DNA of 32,460 nt from Planctomycetaceae bacterium (GTDB lineage: Bacteria > Planctomycetota > Planctomycetia > Planctomycetales > Planctomycetaceae), in contig JAGQPX010000070.1 in assembly GCA_020426505.1 (NCBI GenBank), positions 1 to 32,460 on the forward strand, read 5' to 3'. The notes beneath the pieces are model-generated. The model was not told the origin of the DNA and searched no databases. It saw nothing but the letters and a program-made list of their open reading frames with translations. Each line of letters opens with the position of its first letter. Within the stretch, counting starts at the first letter, position 1. Below, piece after piece: positions 7,624 through 16,764 of the stretch. A program made the position numbers and the translations under genes.

Positions 7624-8937
7624 ATGAACGGCATCCTGGAAGCCCTGACGATTGTCCTGCCGGGGATGCTCGTATTGTTGGCACTCACACTTGTCTCGGG
7701 GTTCTTCTCGGGCAGCGAGACGGCCCTGTTCTATCTCTCTCGTGACGAACTGCGATCGCTGCAACTGGGCAAGCCCCGGGAGCGAGTCGTCGCCCAGTTG
7801 TTGCGTGACCCCGATCGGCTGTTAACGGCCGTCCTGTTCTGGAACCTGCTGATCAATCTCACGTATTTCGCGGTGAGTGTGGTCCTGGCCCGCCAACTGG
7901 CGAACGCGGGACACCCGGCGGCTGCCGGTGTGATGAGCGTCGCCAGCCTTGCTGCCATCATTGCGTTCGGCGAGGTATTGCCGAAGAGCCTGGCTGTCGT
8001 GTTTCATCGAAGAGTGGCTGTCCTTGTCAGCTGGCCACTTGCGGTTTCGGTCCGGTTGCTCGACCCCATTTTGCCCTGGCTGGGGCTGACAACACGCATC
8101 ATCCGGCGGACCGTCTGGCCACACATACGACCGGAGCCGTATCTCCACGCCGACGATCTGGAAAGGGCCGTGGAAACATCGAACCTGAGTGCTGAGACCA
8201 TTCTCCACGAACAACAGATTCTCCATCGCATTCTCGATCTCTCGGAGATTCGGGTCGAGGAAATCATGCGTCCACGAGGCACCTACGCGACGTTCGGTTC
8301 ACCCGTCACGATGAGCGATCTCAAGGGGAAGGCGCTGGCAACGGACTACTTGCTTTTGCGAGACGATCGCGTTCGAGAAGGGGATACGGATTCGATCGGC
8401 GGTGTCGTGCCATTGTTGAGTTTGTGGAAGGCGACTGACGAGGATCTGTCGCAGCAGTCGGAACCGGTCGTGCACGTGCCATGGTGCGCGACTGTGGCGG
8501 ATCTGCTGCAAACGTTACGCAGCCGGTTATGTGACGTGGCGGTCATCGTCAACGAATACGGTGAGACGATCGGCATCGTCACTTATGAGGACCTGATCGA
8601 CACGATCCTGGTTCCTCAGCCGAGCCGTGCGAAACGCGTACTCGGGCGTGAGGTGGTGCTGGAAGTCGCCGAAGGGCGATATCACGTCGACGGACTGACA
8701 ACGCTGCGATACCTGTCACAAAGACTGGGCTTTGAGTACGAGCCGACGGAAGAGGGACTGCACACGGTCGCCGGCATGTTTCACGAGGAGTTCGAGCGTC
8801 TTCCTCAGGTGGGTGATGAGTGCACCTGGAACGGATACGCTCTCCGCGTGATCGAGGCGGCGGAACGTGGTCGGCTGCGCGTGATGGTCGACAAAAAAAC
8901 GACCGATGAATCGGAGATGAGCGTCGAGCCGCGATGA
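7624..8937 (+). CDS. CNNM/CorC-type membrane protein with CBS domains
   Basis: 437 aa. The N-terminal 180 residues form a DUF21 (CNNM) transmembrane domain with the signature GFFSGSETALFYLSRDELRSL and, further on, the AFGEVLPKSLAV block. A CBS-domain region spans about 205-330 (VEEIMRPRGTYATF ... DVAVIVNEYGETIGIVTYEDLIDTI); the first CBS is degenerate. The C-terminal 90 residues are the CorC_HlyC domain (YHVDGLTTLRYLSQRLGF...TVAGMFHEEFERLPQVGD). Family members are linked to Mg2+/Co2+ efflux; the older name haemolysin C is misleading. The frame opens with TTG directly before ATG; I use the ATG at 7624. It ends only 7 nt from the stop of the convergent SurA/PpiD-like gene, with no terminator between them. 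Confidence 0.9.
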   Translation: MNGILEALTIVLPGMLVLLALTLVSGFFSGSETALFYLSRDELRSLQLGKPRERVVAQLLRDPDRLLTAVLFWNLLINLTYFAVSVVLARQLANAGHPAAAGVMSVASLAAIIAFGEVLPKSLAVVFHRRVAVLVSWPLAVSVRLLDPILPWLGLTTRIIRRTVWPHIRPEPYLHADDLERAVETSNLSAETILHEQQILHRILDLSEIRVEEIMRPRGTYATFGSPVTMSDLKGKALATDYLLLRDDRVREGDTDSIGGVVPLLSLWKATDEDLSQQSEPVVHVPWCATVADLLQTLRSRLCDVAVIVNEYGETIGIVTYEDLIDTILVPQPSRAKRVLGREVVLEVAEGRYHVDGLTTLRYLSQRLGFEYEPTEEGLHTVAGMFHEEFERLPQVGDECTWNGYALRVIEAAERGRLRVMVDKKTTDESEMSVEPR

Positions 8938-8944
8938 GTGCCGA

Positions 8945-11551
8945 TCAATAGTAAGTCGAATCGGGTCCCTGATCGGCCACTTCGCCATCGGGTTCGGCTT
9001 TTGGTTCATCCTGCTCGATGATCTCGACGTGGTGCTTCTCGAAGAGAGCTTTGCTCCAGTCCGTGCGGTATTGCATGAGTTGTCCCTGTGCGAGTTTCTG
9101 ATAGTCGGAAAACTGAAACTGAGCGAACAGGTGCTCGTTCATGAACTGTGCGCGGAATGCATCGAGGTCTTCGAAGAGGCCATAGGTCCGTTCGAACACT
9201 TTGACGACGTAGAAGTACTTCTTGTCCACACTATGGGCGACACCTGTCTCATTCGGTTGGAGTTCGTTGAAGACCGTCTCCATGAAGCTCTCACCAATGC
9301 GACCGGGTAGGGTCCGCAGTTGGGTTCGTTCCGGAGCCGGAGTCATGAACGGGTTGGGAGACATCCGCGGATCGGCCTTCGACATCCATGAGAAGGAAGG
9401 CGGGTGGACAACACTGACCGAGGGGGCATCTTCCTCGCCGGTGATCGTCTGTCCGGCGAGGGCTTCGCTCAGCACGGCTTCGTTGTCGCCTGCGAGTTCG
9501 GCAAGCTCCGCTGCCCGTTTCTGAGCCGCCTCGCGAGCTTTGAGTTCTCGCCACTGCTCGACGACCTGTTCGCGAATTCCCTCATCGTCGAGTTTCTCCG
9601 GAACGTATTCTTCCTGGTCATCAACCTTCCAAAACGCGAACCGGCTCTCCGTCTCCGGAAGCACAACCGACTGTGCATTCGTGAAGACCTCTTCCGGTCG
9701 GGAAGCAAACGCCTGCGTGGCGACGTCGCGCACAGGGTTCTGGTCAAAAGGATTCGAGAACAGACGATCCACAGCACGGCCGATGGGGTATTCCTCGGAA
9801 TCACTCAACTCGAGTTGGGAGAGGAACGGCGTCTTGACGAACACGAGGCCGTGCTCTTCCGCGTAAGTCTTCAGCAGGTCCAGGGCCTCATCGTGGGAGA
9901 GATGGCTGTCGTAGTCTTCCGGGTCGAGAGTTTGCAGACCGATTTTTCGCATGTAAGCGACAACATCATTGATGACTTCCTGCATTCGGTCGCCCGTTCG
10001 TTCCCGGAGGATCTGATCGGTGATCTCACTGCGTAATGCGTCGTCCAACTCGCGCACCTCAGGAGTGCTCGGGGCATCAGGGGCGGTCGTCACGTCCGGA
10101 ACCTCGGGAGCATCGCCGGGGGCCGAGTCCGCTGGGGTGCTGGTTTCCGGAAGGGGCGGCGCGGGTGGGCTGTCCGACTCGGACGTTGCTGGTTCAGAAT
10201 CGTCCGTTGTCTCGTCGCCCGCAGGCTCGTCAGCAGGACCTTCCGCTGGTGGGGTCTCTGTTTCTGTCGCAGACTCGCTCTCCGTGTCGTCGAAGAAGGC
10301 GACCTGTTGTAACGATGACTGACGTGGCAATGCGGCTCCTTCATCGGGTTCGGCAGGAGCATCGGTTTCAGGTTCAGATTCCCCTTCGCCAGCCGGCAGG
10401 TCTTCGCCATCGATCTTGCCTGCCGGAAGGTCACCCTCAGCGGGGGCATCGTCCGCAGCGGGGAGTGCGGGACCATCTGCTGGGGGAAGAGCCGGCCCAT
10501 CATTACTCGCATCATCCGACGTGCCGTCCAGATCATCAGCCGGAACAGTCTTGTAATGCTCTTCGTAGAAGGCCTCGATCTCTTCGTCGGTCGGCGGCGT
10601 GACGGTCTTCTCAATCTCGTCGTATTCGGCTTCCACGTAGGCCAGTTGGACGCGACGCGGCTGGCGGAAGCCCGGACGTCCCTCGTCCAGCTTGCCGTCG
10701 TCGGAGACGTTGGGATAGTTCTCGCGATGTGCGTCGAACAGTTCCTGCAACTCGGCTTCGGTCGGCTCGACAGACGGGTCGACGAAGTTCGAGACCGCAA
10801 TCGGCACGACGCTGATCGACTCCTTCACGTTCAGCTTTTTGTAGAACTCCCAGTAGTTTTCGGGCGGCAGGGTTGTGCCCTGAAACATGAACTGGGCCGC
10901 CATGCGGGATTTCAACTGAGCTCGCAGGATGTTGTAGAGATCAGTTTCGCTAAGCCCCATCTGGTTGCGAATCGTCTTGAGATCATCACGAGTGAGCTTG
11001 TTCTGCGTGATGGCAGCGAGGTAATCGTTCACGGAGTCGTCGGTGACCGTGAGTCCCATTTCGTCGGCCTCACGTCGGAGAAGCTCGCCGACGACGATGT
11101 CCTTCGTCGGATCGGGGTGATACTGGAAGAACTGAGGTTGAGGAAGGAACTGGTTCTGCTCCTTCTGACGGGCAAGATAGTAGGCCTGACCGACAATCGC
11201 GTTGGCGGCTTCCCGCTCTCTCTGGAGGAAGCCGAACTGCTGTCGGTCGATGTCGCCTGTGTCCGCCTTGACGGCCGCTGGTGGCCCGCTGAGCATCGTT
11301 CCGCCGAGAGCGAGAGCAGCGCCGAGCAGGGCGCCGATGAGTGAGTACTCGGTTCCTTTTTTCTGTCCGATGCCGATCACCCAGGCGATACAGGCAAAAA
11401 TGCCTGCCACGAAGATCACGATCAACCCCGTCGGCATGTTGGACGGGTCTTGAATCGCAGGGAGGACGATGAATGCAAACATCGACAGCATGACGATGGC
11501 CGCCATCATCTTGGCTTGATGTTTACGAAAGATGGCGAACGGTGATCTCAT
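8945..11551 (-). CDS. SurA/PpiD-like membrane protein with long disordered insert
   Basis: 868 aa. Three hydrophobic helices lie in the first 95 residues (around MMAAIVMLSMFAFIVL, LIVIFVAGIFACIAW and LIGALLGAALALGG). Then comes a SurA_N/PpiD-like helical chaperone region: IVVGELLRREADEMGLTV, LYNILRAQLKSRMAAQF and the PTEAELQELFDAHRENYP element that precedes parvulin domains. No clear parvulin active site is visible. Instead about 160 residues (plus-strand 10065-10548) are almost only Asp, Glu, Pro, Ala, Ser and Thr, a disordered acidic spacer. A folded C-terminal part with PpiD-like helices follows. It probably acts as a membrane-tethered folding factor on exported proteins; isomerase activity is doubtful. 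The ATG at 11551 has AGAGGA 6 nt upstream, which decides against a start 10 codons earlier. Confidence 0.75.
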   Translation of the reverse strand: MRSPFAIFRKHQAKMMAAIVMLSMFAFIVLPAIQDPSNMPTGLIVIFVAGIFACIAWVIGIGQKKGTEYSLIGALLGAALALGGTMLSGPPAAVKADTGDIDRQQFGFLQREREAANAIVGQAYYLARQKEQNQFLPQPQFFQYHPDPTKDIVVGELLRREADEMGLTVTDDSVNDYLAAITQNKLTRDDLKTIRNQMGLSETDLYNILRAQLKSRMAAQFMFQGTTLPPENYWEFYKKLNVKESISVVPIAVSNFVDPSVEPTEAELQELFDAHRENYPNVSDDGKLDEGRPGFRQPRRVQLAYVEAEYDEIEKTVTPPTDEEIEAFYEEHYKTVPADDLDGTSDDASNDGPALPPADGPALPAADDAPAEGDLPAGKIDGEDLPAGEGESEPETDAPAEPDEGAALPRQSSLQQVAFFDDTESESATETETPPAEGPADEPAGDETTDDSEPATSESDSPPAPPLPETSTPADSAPGDAPEVPDVTTAPDAPSTPEVRELDDALRSEITDQILRERTGDRMQEVINDVVAYMRKIGLQTLDPEDYDSHLSHDEALDLLKTYAEEHGLVFVKTPFLSQLELSDSEEYPIGRAVDRLFSNPFDQNPVRDVATQAFASRPEEVFTNAQSVVLPETESRFAFWKVDDQEEYVPEKLDDEGIREQVVEQWRELKAREAAQKRAAELAELAGDNEAVLSEALAGQTITGEEDAPSVSVVHPPSFSWMSKADPRMSPNPFMTPAPERTQLRTLPGRIGESFMETVFNELQPNETGVAHSVDKKYFYVVKVFERTYGLFEDLDAFRAQFMNEHLFAQFQFSDYQKLAQGQLMQYRTDWSKALFEKHHVEIIEQDEPKAEPDGEVADQGPDSTYY

Positions 11552-11653
11552 GGGTATCCTCTGACCGCAACGATGAGTCATGGAGTGTCCGCGTCAAACA
11601 CCGAGTCACTGCACATGAGAAACATGCGGCGAAACGATGCCAAGGCCCACCCC

Positions 11654-11682
11654 TTGACAGAATGACTTGTGATGCTTTAAGC
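11654..11682 (+). promoter_or_regulatory. Possible topA promoter
   Basis: A perfect TTGACA at 11654-11659 lies 117 nt before the topA ATG. The expected -10 area reads TTAAGC or TTTAAG (spacer 17 or 16), a poor match. The region also separates divergent genes, so this is only a candidate. Confidence 0.25.
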
Positions 11683-11775
11683 CTTTGACGGTCGTGGTCC
11701 GCGGCGGATCACCACCTCGCGCCGCATTGTAGCTGTGGCGTAAAACCTGACAACCCCAACACTTTCAGTCACAGG

Positions 11776-14490
11776 ATGGTGCCGTTGGCGGCCAAACGCA
11801 AGAAAGGTCTGGTCATCGTCGAATCGCCCGCGAAGGCGAAAAAAATCGGCGGCTATCTGGGAGACGACTACATCGTCCGAGCCAGTGTGGGGCACGTCCG
11901 CGACCTCCCCGCCAAGGCAGCGGACATCCCGGCCAAGTTCAAAAAAGAGCCGTGGAGCAACCTCGGCGTCAACGTCGACGAGCAGTTTGCACCGCTGTAC
12001 GTCGTCTCGCCGGAAAAGAAGAAGGTCGTTAAAGAGCTGAAAGATCTGCTCAAAAACGTTGAAGAACTGATCATCGCGACTGACGAAGACCGCGAAGGGG
12101 AGAGCATCGGCTGGCACATCACCGAACTGCTCGATGCGAAGGTGCCCATCAAACGGATGGTCTTCTCTGAGATCACCAAAAAGGCCATTCAGGAGGCACT
12201 GGAGAACCCCCGCGAGATCGACATGGACCTCGTCCAGGCCCAGGAGACCCGCCGCGTCCTCGACCGGTTATACGGCTACACGCTCAGCCCGCTGTTGTGG
12301 AAGAAGATCCGCCCCAAACTCTCCGCCGGCCGCGTGCAAAGCGTCGCCGTACGCGTGCTTGTTGAACGTGAGTTGGAACGGCTCGTATTCAAGAGCGGTA
12401 CTTACTGGGACCTCAAGGCTGAGTTGGACACCGAGAGCAAAGCTCGGTTCTCCGCCCAACTCGTCACCGTCAAAGGCAAGAAGGTCGCCACAGGCAAAGA
12501 CTTCGACGAGCACACCGGCAAGATCAAGGAGGGCACCGATGTCGTGCTTCTCTCGGAAGAGCAAGCCCGTGCTCTCCAGGAGAAACTCACGTCGACTGAC
12601 TGGTCTGTCACCAGCATCGAGCACCGAAACCAGAACCGCAAACCGGCTCCGCCATTCACGACGAGTACGCTCCAACAGGAAGCGAACCGTAAGCTCAACA
12701 TGTCAGCCCGACAGGCGATGCAGACGGCTCAACGTCTGTATGAAAACGGGCAGATCACCTACATGCGAACCGACAGCGTCACCCTCTCGCAGGAGGCACT
12801 CGACGCAGCACACGCCCGCATCAAGGCCGACTACGGCGACAATTATCTCGTCTCCCGACAGTACACCGGCAAGACCAAGAACGCACAGGAGGCGCACGAA
12901 GCCATTCGCCCGGCTGGAACCGAGATGAAGTCGGCCTCCGAACTCGGCCTTAGTGGAGGTGAAGCACGGCTGTACGACATGATCTGGAAGCGGACGATGG
13001 CCTCGCAGATGGCTGAAGCCCGACTCCGCTTCGATACGGTCACCATCAAGGCGGACGAGACCGAGTTCCGGGCGACTGGTCGGCACGTCGAATTCCCCGG
13101 TTTCTTCAAGGTCTACGTCGAAGGGAGTGACGACCCCGAGGCACAGAACGAAGAAGAGGATTCCAACCTCCCCGAGCTGAAGGAGAACGACAAACTCGGT
13201 TGTGCGGACCTTGAAGCCATCGGCCACGAGACCAAGCCGCCCGCGAGGTACACCGAAGCCACCCTCGTCCGCAAACTGGAGGCAGAGGGGATCGGACGAC
13301 CGTCGACGTACGCCTCGATCATCAGCACCATTCAGGATCGCGGCTACGTCAACAAGTCGGGGAGTCAACTCGTCCCGACGTTCACCGCGATGGCCGTCAC
13401 GCGACTGTTGGAAGACTACTTCCCGAATCTGGTTGACCTGCAATTCACGGCTCAGATGGAGCAGTCACTCGACGACATCTCGATGGGTCAAGCGGAGCGG
13501 CTGCCCTATCTGGAGAAGTTTTACAGTGGTAAAGAGGGCATCAACGAGCAGGTCAAATCTCATGAAGAAGAGATCGACCCCCGCAAAGCATGCACTCTCA
13601 AACTGGAAGGCCTCGACGCCGACGTGCGAGTCGGGCGCTATGGTCCTTACCTGGAACGTCAGGAGAACGGCGAACGCGTCACAGCCGGACTGCCCCCCGA
13701 CATTGCACCGGCTGACGTCGACAACGCTACCGCAGAGAAACTGATCGAGGAAAAAAAGAAGGGCCCACAAGCCTTGGGGATGCACCCGGAGGAAGGGCTG
13801 CCGATCTACGTGAAACGAGGTCCATTTGGTCCCTATGTCCAATTGGGCGAACAGACGGACGACGGCGAAAAGCCCAAGCGGGCCAGCATTCCGTTGAACT
13901 ACGATCCCGATTCACTCGAACTCGAGACGGCAATGCAGTTGCTTACGCTGCCGCGTCGCATCGGGCTTCATCCGGTCGATGGCAAGGTTGTGAATGCCGG
14001 ACTGGGGCGATTCGGTCCCTACGTCCTGCACGCCAAGAAGTACGGCAACTTCGACAAGAAGACCCACACCTATACGACCGACGACGGGAGCAAGACGGTC
14101 GACGTGCTGACGGTCGACATGGACACCGCTCTGGAGATGCTCGCCAAGAGCAAGTCTCGCGGGAAGGCAGAGCCGCTCAAGGTGCTGGGCGAGCATCCGG
14201 AAGACGGCCAGCCGGTCGAAATCTACGAGGGCAAGTACGGTCCGTACGTCAAGCACGGCAAGATCAACGCCACCGTCCCCAAAGAGATGGAGATCAACGA
14301 CGTCTCCCTCGACGCTGCGATCCCCTGGCTGGAAGCGAAGGCTGCAAAGAAGGGCGTGAAGAAGGCGGCCAAAGCCAAAAAGAATACCGCTAAGAAATCA
14401 ACAAAAAAGAAGTCCGCCAAGAAAGCACCGACCAAATCAGTCGCCGCGAAGAAGACCTCTCGTAAGAAGTCAGAATCAACGAAGGAATGA
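11776..14490 (+). CDS. topA: DNA topoisomerase I
   Basis: 904 aa. It relaxes negative supercoils by transient single-strand breakage. The Toprim domain starts KGLVIVESPAKAKKI with Glu16 and has DEDRE at 103-107 (Asp103, Asp105, Glu107 for Mg2+). The catalytic tyrosine is Tyr329 in QITYMRTDS. The IGRPSTYASII block is also typical. The C-terminal third has no zinc ribbons of the E. coli type but four Toprim_Crpt-like repeats built around VGRYGPYLE, RGPFGPYVQ, GRFGPYVLH and GKYGPYVKH. The last 50 residues are a Lys/Ala-rich basic tail (KKAAKAKK, KKSTKKKSAKK) like histone-H1-type tails, likely for DNA contact. Third codon positions are strongly C-biased. A strong hairpin terminator follows. Confidence 0.97.
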   Translation: MVPLAAKRKKGLVIVESPAKAKKIGGYLGDDYIVRASVGHVRDLPAKAADIPAKFKKEPWSNLGVNVDEQFAPLYVVSPEKKKVVKELKDLLKNVEELIIATDEDREGESIGWHITELLDAKVPIKRMVFSEITKKAIQEALENPREIDMDLVQAQETRRVLDRLYGYTLSPLLWKKIRPKLSAGRVQSVAVRVLVERELERLVFKSGTYWDLKAELDTESKARFSAQLVTVKGKKVATGKDFDEHTGKIKEGTDVVLLSEEQARALQEKLTSTDWSVTSIEHRNQNRKPAPPFTTSTLQQEANRKLNMSARQAMQTAQRLYENGQITYMRTDSVTLSQEALDAAHARIKADYGDNYLVSRQYTGKTKNAQEAHEAIRPAGTEMKSASELGLSGGEARLYDMIWKRTMASQMAEARLRFDTVTIKADETEFRATGRHVEFPGFFKVYVEGSDDPEAQNEEEDSNLPELKENDKLGCADLEAIGHETKPPARYTEATLVRKLEAEGIGRPSTYASIISTIQDRGYVNKSGSQLVPTFTAMAVTRLLEDYFPNLVDLQFTAQMEQSLDDISMGQAERLPYLEKFYSGKEGINEQVKSHEEEIDPRKACTLKLEGLDADVRVGRYGPYLERQENGERVTAGLPPDIAPADVDNATAEKLIEEKKKGPQALGMHPEEGLPIYVKRGPFGPYVQLGEQTDDGEKPKRASIPLNYDPDSLELETAMQLLTLPRRIGLHPVDGKVVNAGLGRFGPYVLHAKKYGNFDKKTHTYTTDDGSKTVDVLTVDMDTALEMLAKSKSRGKAEPLKVLGEHPEDGQPVEIYEGKYGPYVKHGKINATVPKEMEINDVSLDAAIPWLEAKAAKKGVKKAAKAKKNTAKKSTKKKSAKKAPTKSVAAKKTSRKKSESTKE

Positions 14491-14526
14491 CACCGCAGCC
14501 TCAGCGGCGAATGCCGCGATAGTAAT

Positions 14527-14552
14527 AAGCCGAGGGCGTCAGCCCTCGGTTT
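14527..14552 (+). terminator. topA terminator hairpin
   Basis: Stem CCGAGGGC (14530-14537) / GCCCTCGG (14542-14549) with loop GTCA, extended at the base by A-T pairs and a G-T pair, followed by TTTGAGTTT. It sits 37 nt after the topA stop. Confidence 0.7.
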
Positions 14553-14572
14553 GAGTTTCCCGAAATATGGGA

Positions 14573-14585
14573 GCCGCGAAGCGGC
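14573..14585. repeat. Small second hairpin sharing a motif with the topA terminator
   Basis: GCCGC-GAA-GCGGC forms a 5-bp stem with a 3-nt loop. It is followed by GTCAGC, and the heptamer CGTCAGC (14584-14590) also occurs in the terminator hairpin (14537-14543 region). The pair looks like a REP-type double hairpin. The flanking stretch 14586-14670 shows nothing else. Confidence 0.4.
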
Positions 14586-14670
14586 GTCAGCAATGTTTGA
14601 TTCAGATGCTTTCGCCGCTTTACGACTGATTCTTCGATCAGAGACAATCCCACAGAGATAGGGGGCTGCC

Positions 14671-14699
14671 TTTCGATCCTCATCCGCGTCACCTAGAAT
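14671..14699 (+). promoter_or_regulatory. Possible promoter of the superoxide dismutase gene
   Basis: TTTCGA (14671-14676), 17-nt spacer, TAGAAT (14694-14699; 5 of 6 matches to TATAAT). It would give a leader of roughly 85 nt before the start at 14789. The -35 match is weak. Confidence 0.3.
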
Positions 14700-14788
14700 G
14701 AGGATAAAGTAACAGACTACGGCGACCATGATGGCGGCCGATCGACACTCTTGAATGGAACTGAACCCCGCACAGGAAGGATACCCCC

Positions 14789-15397
14789 ATGGCTTACTCT
14801 CTCCCGGATTTGCCCTACGCTCACAACGCGTTGGAGCCGCACATTGATGCGAAGACGATGGAAATCCATCACGGTAAACACCACGCCGGTTACGTTGCCA
14901 AACTCAATGACGCGCTCAAGGGGCACGACGATCTTGCCGGCAAGTCTATTGACGACCTGATGCGCGATCTCAACTCGGTTCCCGAGGCGATTCGCACGGC
15001 TGTCCGCAACAACGGCGGCGGTCATGCGAACCACTCCCTGTTCTGGACCGTGATGAGCCCCAATGGGGGCGCTGCCCCGAGTGGTGACCTGGGAGCAGCG
15101 ATCGACAGCACGTTCGGCAGCCTTGACAGTTTCAAGGAAGAGTTCGCCAACGCGGCAGCGACCCGCTTCGGCAGTGGCTGGGCATGGCTGTGCGTGAAGG
15201 GGGATGGCAGCCTGCACGTCGATAGCACGCCTAATCAGGATACTCCTCTCTCCGAGGGACACACTCCCATCCTCGGCCTCGACGTCTGGGAACACGCATA
15301 TTACCTGAACTACCAGAACCGCCGCCCGGACTACATCTCGGCGTTCTGGAACGTCGTCAACTGGGACGAAGTCGGCAAGCGATACGCCGCCGCGTAG
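14789..15397 (+). CDS. sodA: Superoxide dismutase, Mn type (Fe/Mn family)
   Basis: 202 aa, no signal peptide, so cytoplasmic. It dismutates superoxide to O2 and H2O2. The metal ligands are His27 (IHHGKHH), His82 ([11 protein letters not shown]), Asp165 and His169 (DVWEHAYY). Gln150 in PNQDTPL is the second-shell glutamine position typical of Mn enzymes, where Fe enzymes usually place this Gln elsewhere, so Mn or cambialistic use is more likely. The start is firm: AGGAAGGA at 14774-14781, 7 nt before the ATG, and the family's [11 protein letters not shown] opening. It is a single-gene unit with its own terminator. The A/B naming follows the Mn-type call and is inference. Confidence 0.93.
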   Translation: MAYSLPDLPYAHNALEPHIDAKTMEIHHGKHHAGYVAKLNDALKGHDDLAGKSIDDLMRDLNSVPEAIRTAVRNNGGGHANHSLFWTVMSPNGGAAPSGDLGAAIDSTFGSLDSFKEEFANAAATRFGSGWAWLCVKGDGSLHVDSTPNQDTPLSEGHTPILGLDVWEHAYYLNYQNRRPDYISAFWNVVNWDEVGKRYAAA

Positions 15398-15704
15398 TAG
15401 GCGAGAACATGAGACCCTCAGCACCTCGGCTGCTCACAACAGTCGAGGTGATTCTTATTGTAACCCCATCTTGTGCGGCATTTCGCAACGTTGCAGGATT
15501 CCCGTTTGTGCAACGTCGAACCGGTCTAGCGTTGATTCGACGTCTGGTGATAGACTCCCCCGCGCGGCCACACCCCCCACCGACGAACCCCATCATTGCA
15601 GGCAGTCTTGTGGTCCGCTTCCCGCAGACGTCGTTTCCGATGTTTGCTCACCATTGCCTGCCCGACCGATTTGCCACAACTGTTCAACAAGGGACTGCGT
15701 GACG
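15398..15704. other. Intergenic region after sod
   Basis: 307 nt. It holds the sod terminator (15422-15450), then a 10-bp perfect palindrome GCAACGTTGC at 15485-15494 whose half GCAACGT recurs at 15510-15516. TTGATT (15532) and TAGACT (15551) are only 13 nt apart, too close for a standard promoter. An ORF in frame with the next gene crosses this area, but its composition is not protein-like. Confidence 0.4.
15422..15450 (+). terminator. sod terminator hairpin
   Basis: Stem CACCTCGGCTG (15422-15432) with CAGTCGAGGTG (15440-15450), 11 bp including one G-T pair, 7-nt loop, followed by ATTCTTATTG. It begins 25 nt after the sod stop codon. Confidence 0.75.
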
Positions 15705-16685
15705 ATGGAACGTCGCCGGATGCTGAAATCTCTCCTGGCCGGAGGCCTGCTTGTCGGACTGCCCGGAACCCTCTCCGCGCAGACGCAACGTCAGCCACGA
15801 CCGCAACCGGGTCGCGCGACGACGCAGGGGGTCCAACAGGTGGGCACGGCTCAGATCAGTTCGCCGGAAGAGCCCGTTCAGGTCAACCCGGAAGAGCTCG
15901 AACGAGTGCTCAACGAATGGGAACAGAAGACGTCCAAGATCGAGAAGCTCCGAGGGATTCATCAACGTTACGAGTACGACCACGTGTTCAATCAGGAGAA
16001 ACGGGCCGTCGGCTCATTCTGGCATGAAGCTCCCGACAAAGGACGCATTGACTTCAACGTCGATCAGCAGCCGGAGATCCCCAAGGATGGAATCAATCCC
16101 GCCAAGAAGGGGCCGAATGGCCAGTCCTTCCACGTGATCGCAGAGGCTCCGACGATGTGGGTCTGCAACGGGGCAGAGATCCTGCAGATCGACATCGACA
16201 ACAAGTCGTTCAACCAGATCGAGATTCCGGTCCCGGACCGGGGACAGAACATCATGGACGGGCCGTTGCCCTTCCTGTTCGGAATGAAGGCGGAAAAGCT
16301 CAAAACCCGCTACCAGATGTCGCTTGGCCAGATGCATGGCCAGACAGATAACACGGGTCGCCCGATCTATCACCTGGTCGCCAGTCCCCTCCTGCAATCA
16401 GATGCGCGTAACTGGAAACGGGCCGAGGTTCGTCTGGATGCCAAGTATTGCCTGCCGATCGCGATTCGCCTGATTGATCCGGGCGGAACGAAGGAGACGG
16501 TCTATGTGTTTCCTCTTCGCAACATGAAGGCCAACAGCCCGTGGGACGCGATCATGCCGAATCCGTTCAATCCCCGGTTGAGCGGCTTCAAGCTGCAGCA
16601 GGTGCAGCAGGCGCCTCCGCAGCAGGCACTCCCCCAGCAACGCAAAAACGTTCTGGACGCCAACATTGCCCCGCAAAGGCAGTGA
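15705..16685 (+). CDS. Exported TIGR03009-type planctomycete protein
   Basis: 326 aa. The N-terminus MERRRMLKSLLAGGLLVGLPGTLSAQ is a basic stretch plus hydrophobic core ending in an Ala-type cleavage site, so it is secreted. A Gln/Pro-rich linker follows. From about residue 70 (VLNEWEQKTSKIEKL, YEYDHVFNQEKRAVGSFWHEAPDKGRID) it fits the planctomycete domain TIGR03009 as I remember it, which resembles outer-membrane lipoprotein-sorting (LolA-like) beta folds: WVCNGAEILQIDID and RLDAKYCLPIAIRL are successive strands. The tail is Gln/Pro-rich (QQVQQAPPQQALPQQ). It starts at the ATG at 15705, directly before the signal sequence. The DUF1501 gene starts 79 nt downstream. A lipid or lipoprotein role is inference only. 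Confidence 0.75.
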   Translation: MERRRMLKSLLAGGLLVGLPGTLSAQTQRQPRPQPGRATTQGVQQVGTAQISSPEEPVQVNPEELERVLNEWEQKTSKIEKLRGIHQRYEYDHVFNQEKRAVGSFWHEAPDKGRIDFNVDQQPEIPKDGINPAKKGPNGQSFHVIAEAPTMWVCNGAEILQIDIDNKSFNQIEIPVPDRGQNIMDGPLPFLFGMKAEKLKTRYQMSLGQMHGQTDNTGRPIYHLVASPLLQSDARNWKRAEVRLDAKYCLPIAIRLIDPGGTKETVYVFPLRNMKANSPWDAIMPNPFNPRLSGFKLQQVQQAPPQQALPQQRKNVLDANIAPQRQ

Positions 16686-16764
16686 ATTGGCTGTTTGACC
16701 TGTCCGTTTTCGCCCTGACCGTTTATCATGGAACCAGTGGGTGGAATCATTCAGGTCGGACGAA

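Noticed and set aside
15471..15704. N-terminal extension of the TIGR03009-type protein
   Set aside because: The extra 78 residues are Cys/Pro/Arg-rich and would bury the signal peptide that begins at 15705.
16695..16729. TTGACC and TATCAT before the DUF1501 gene as a promoter
   Set aside because: The spacing is 23 nt, too long for a sigma70 promoter.
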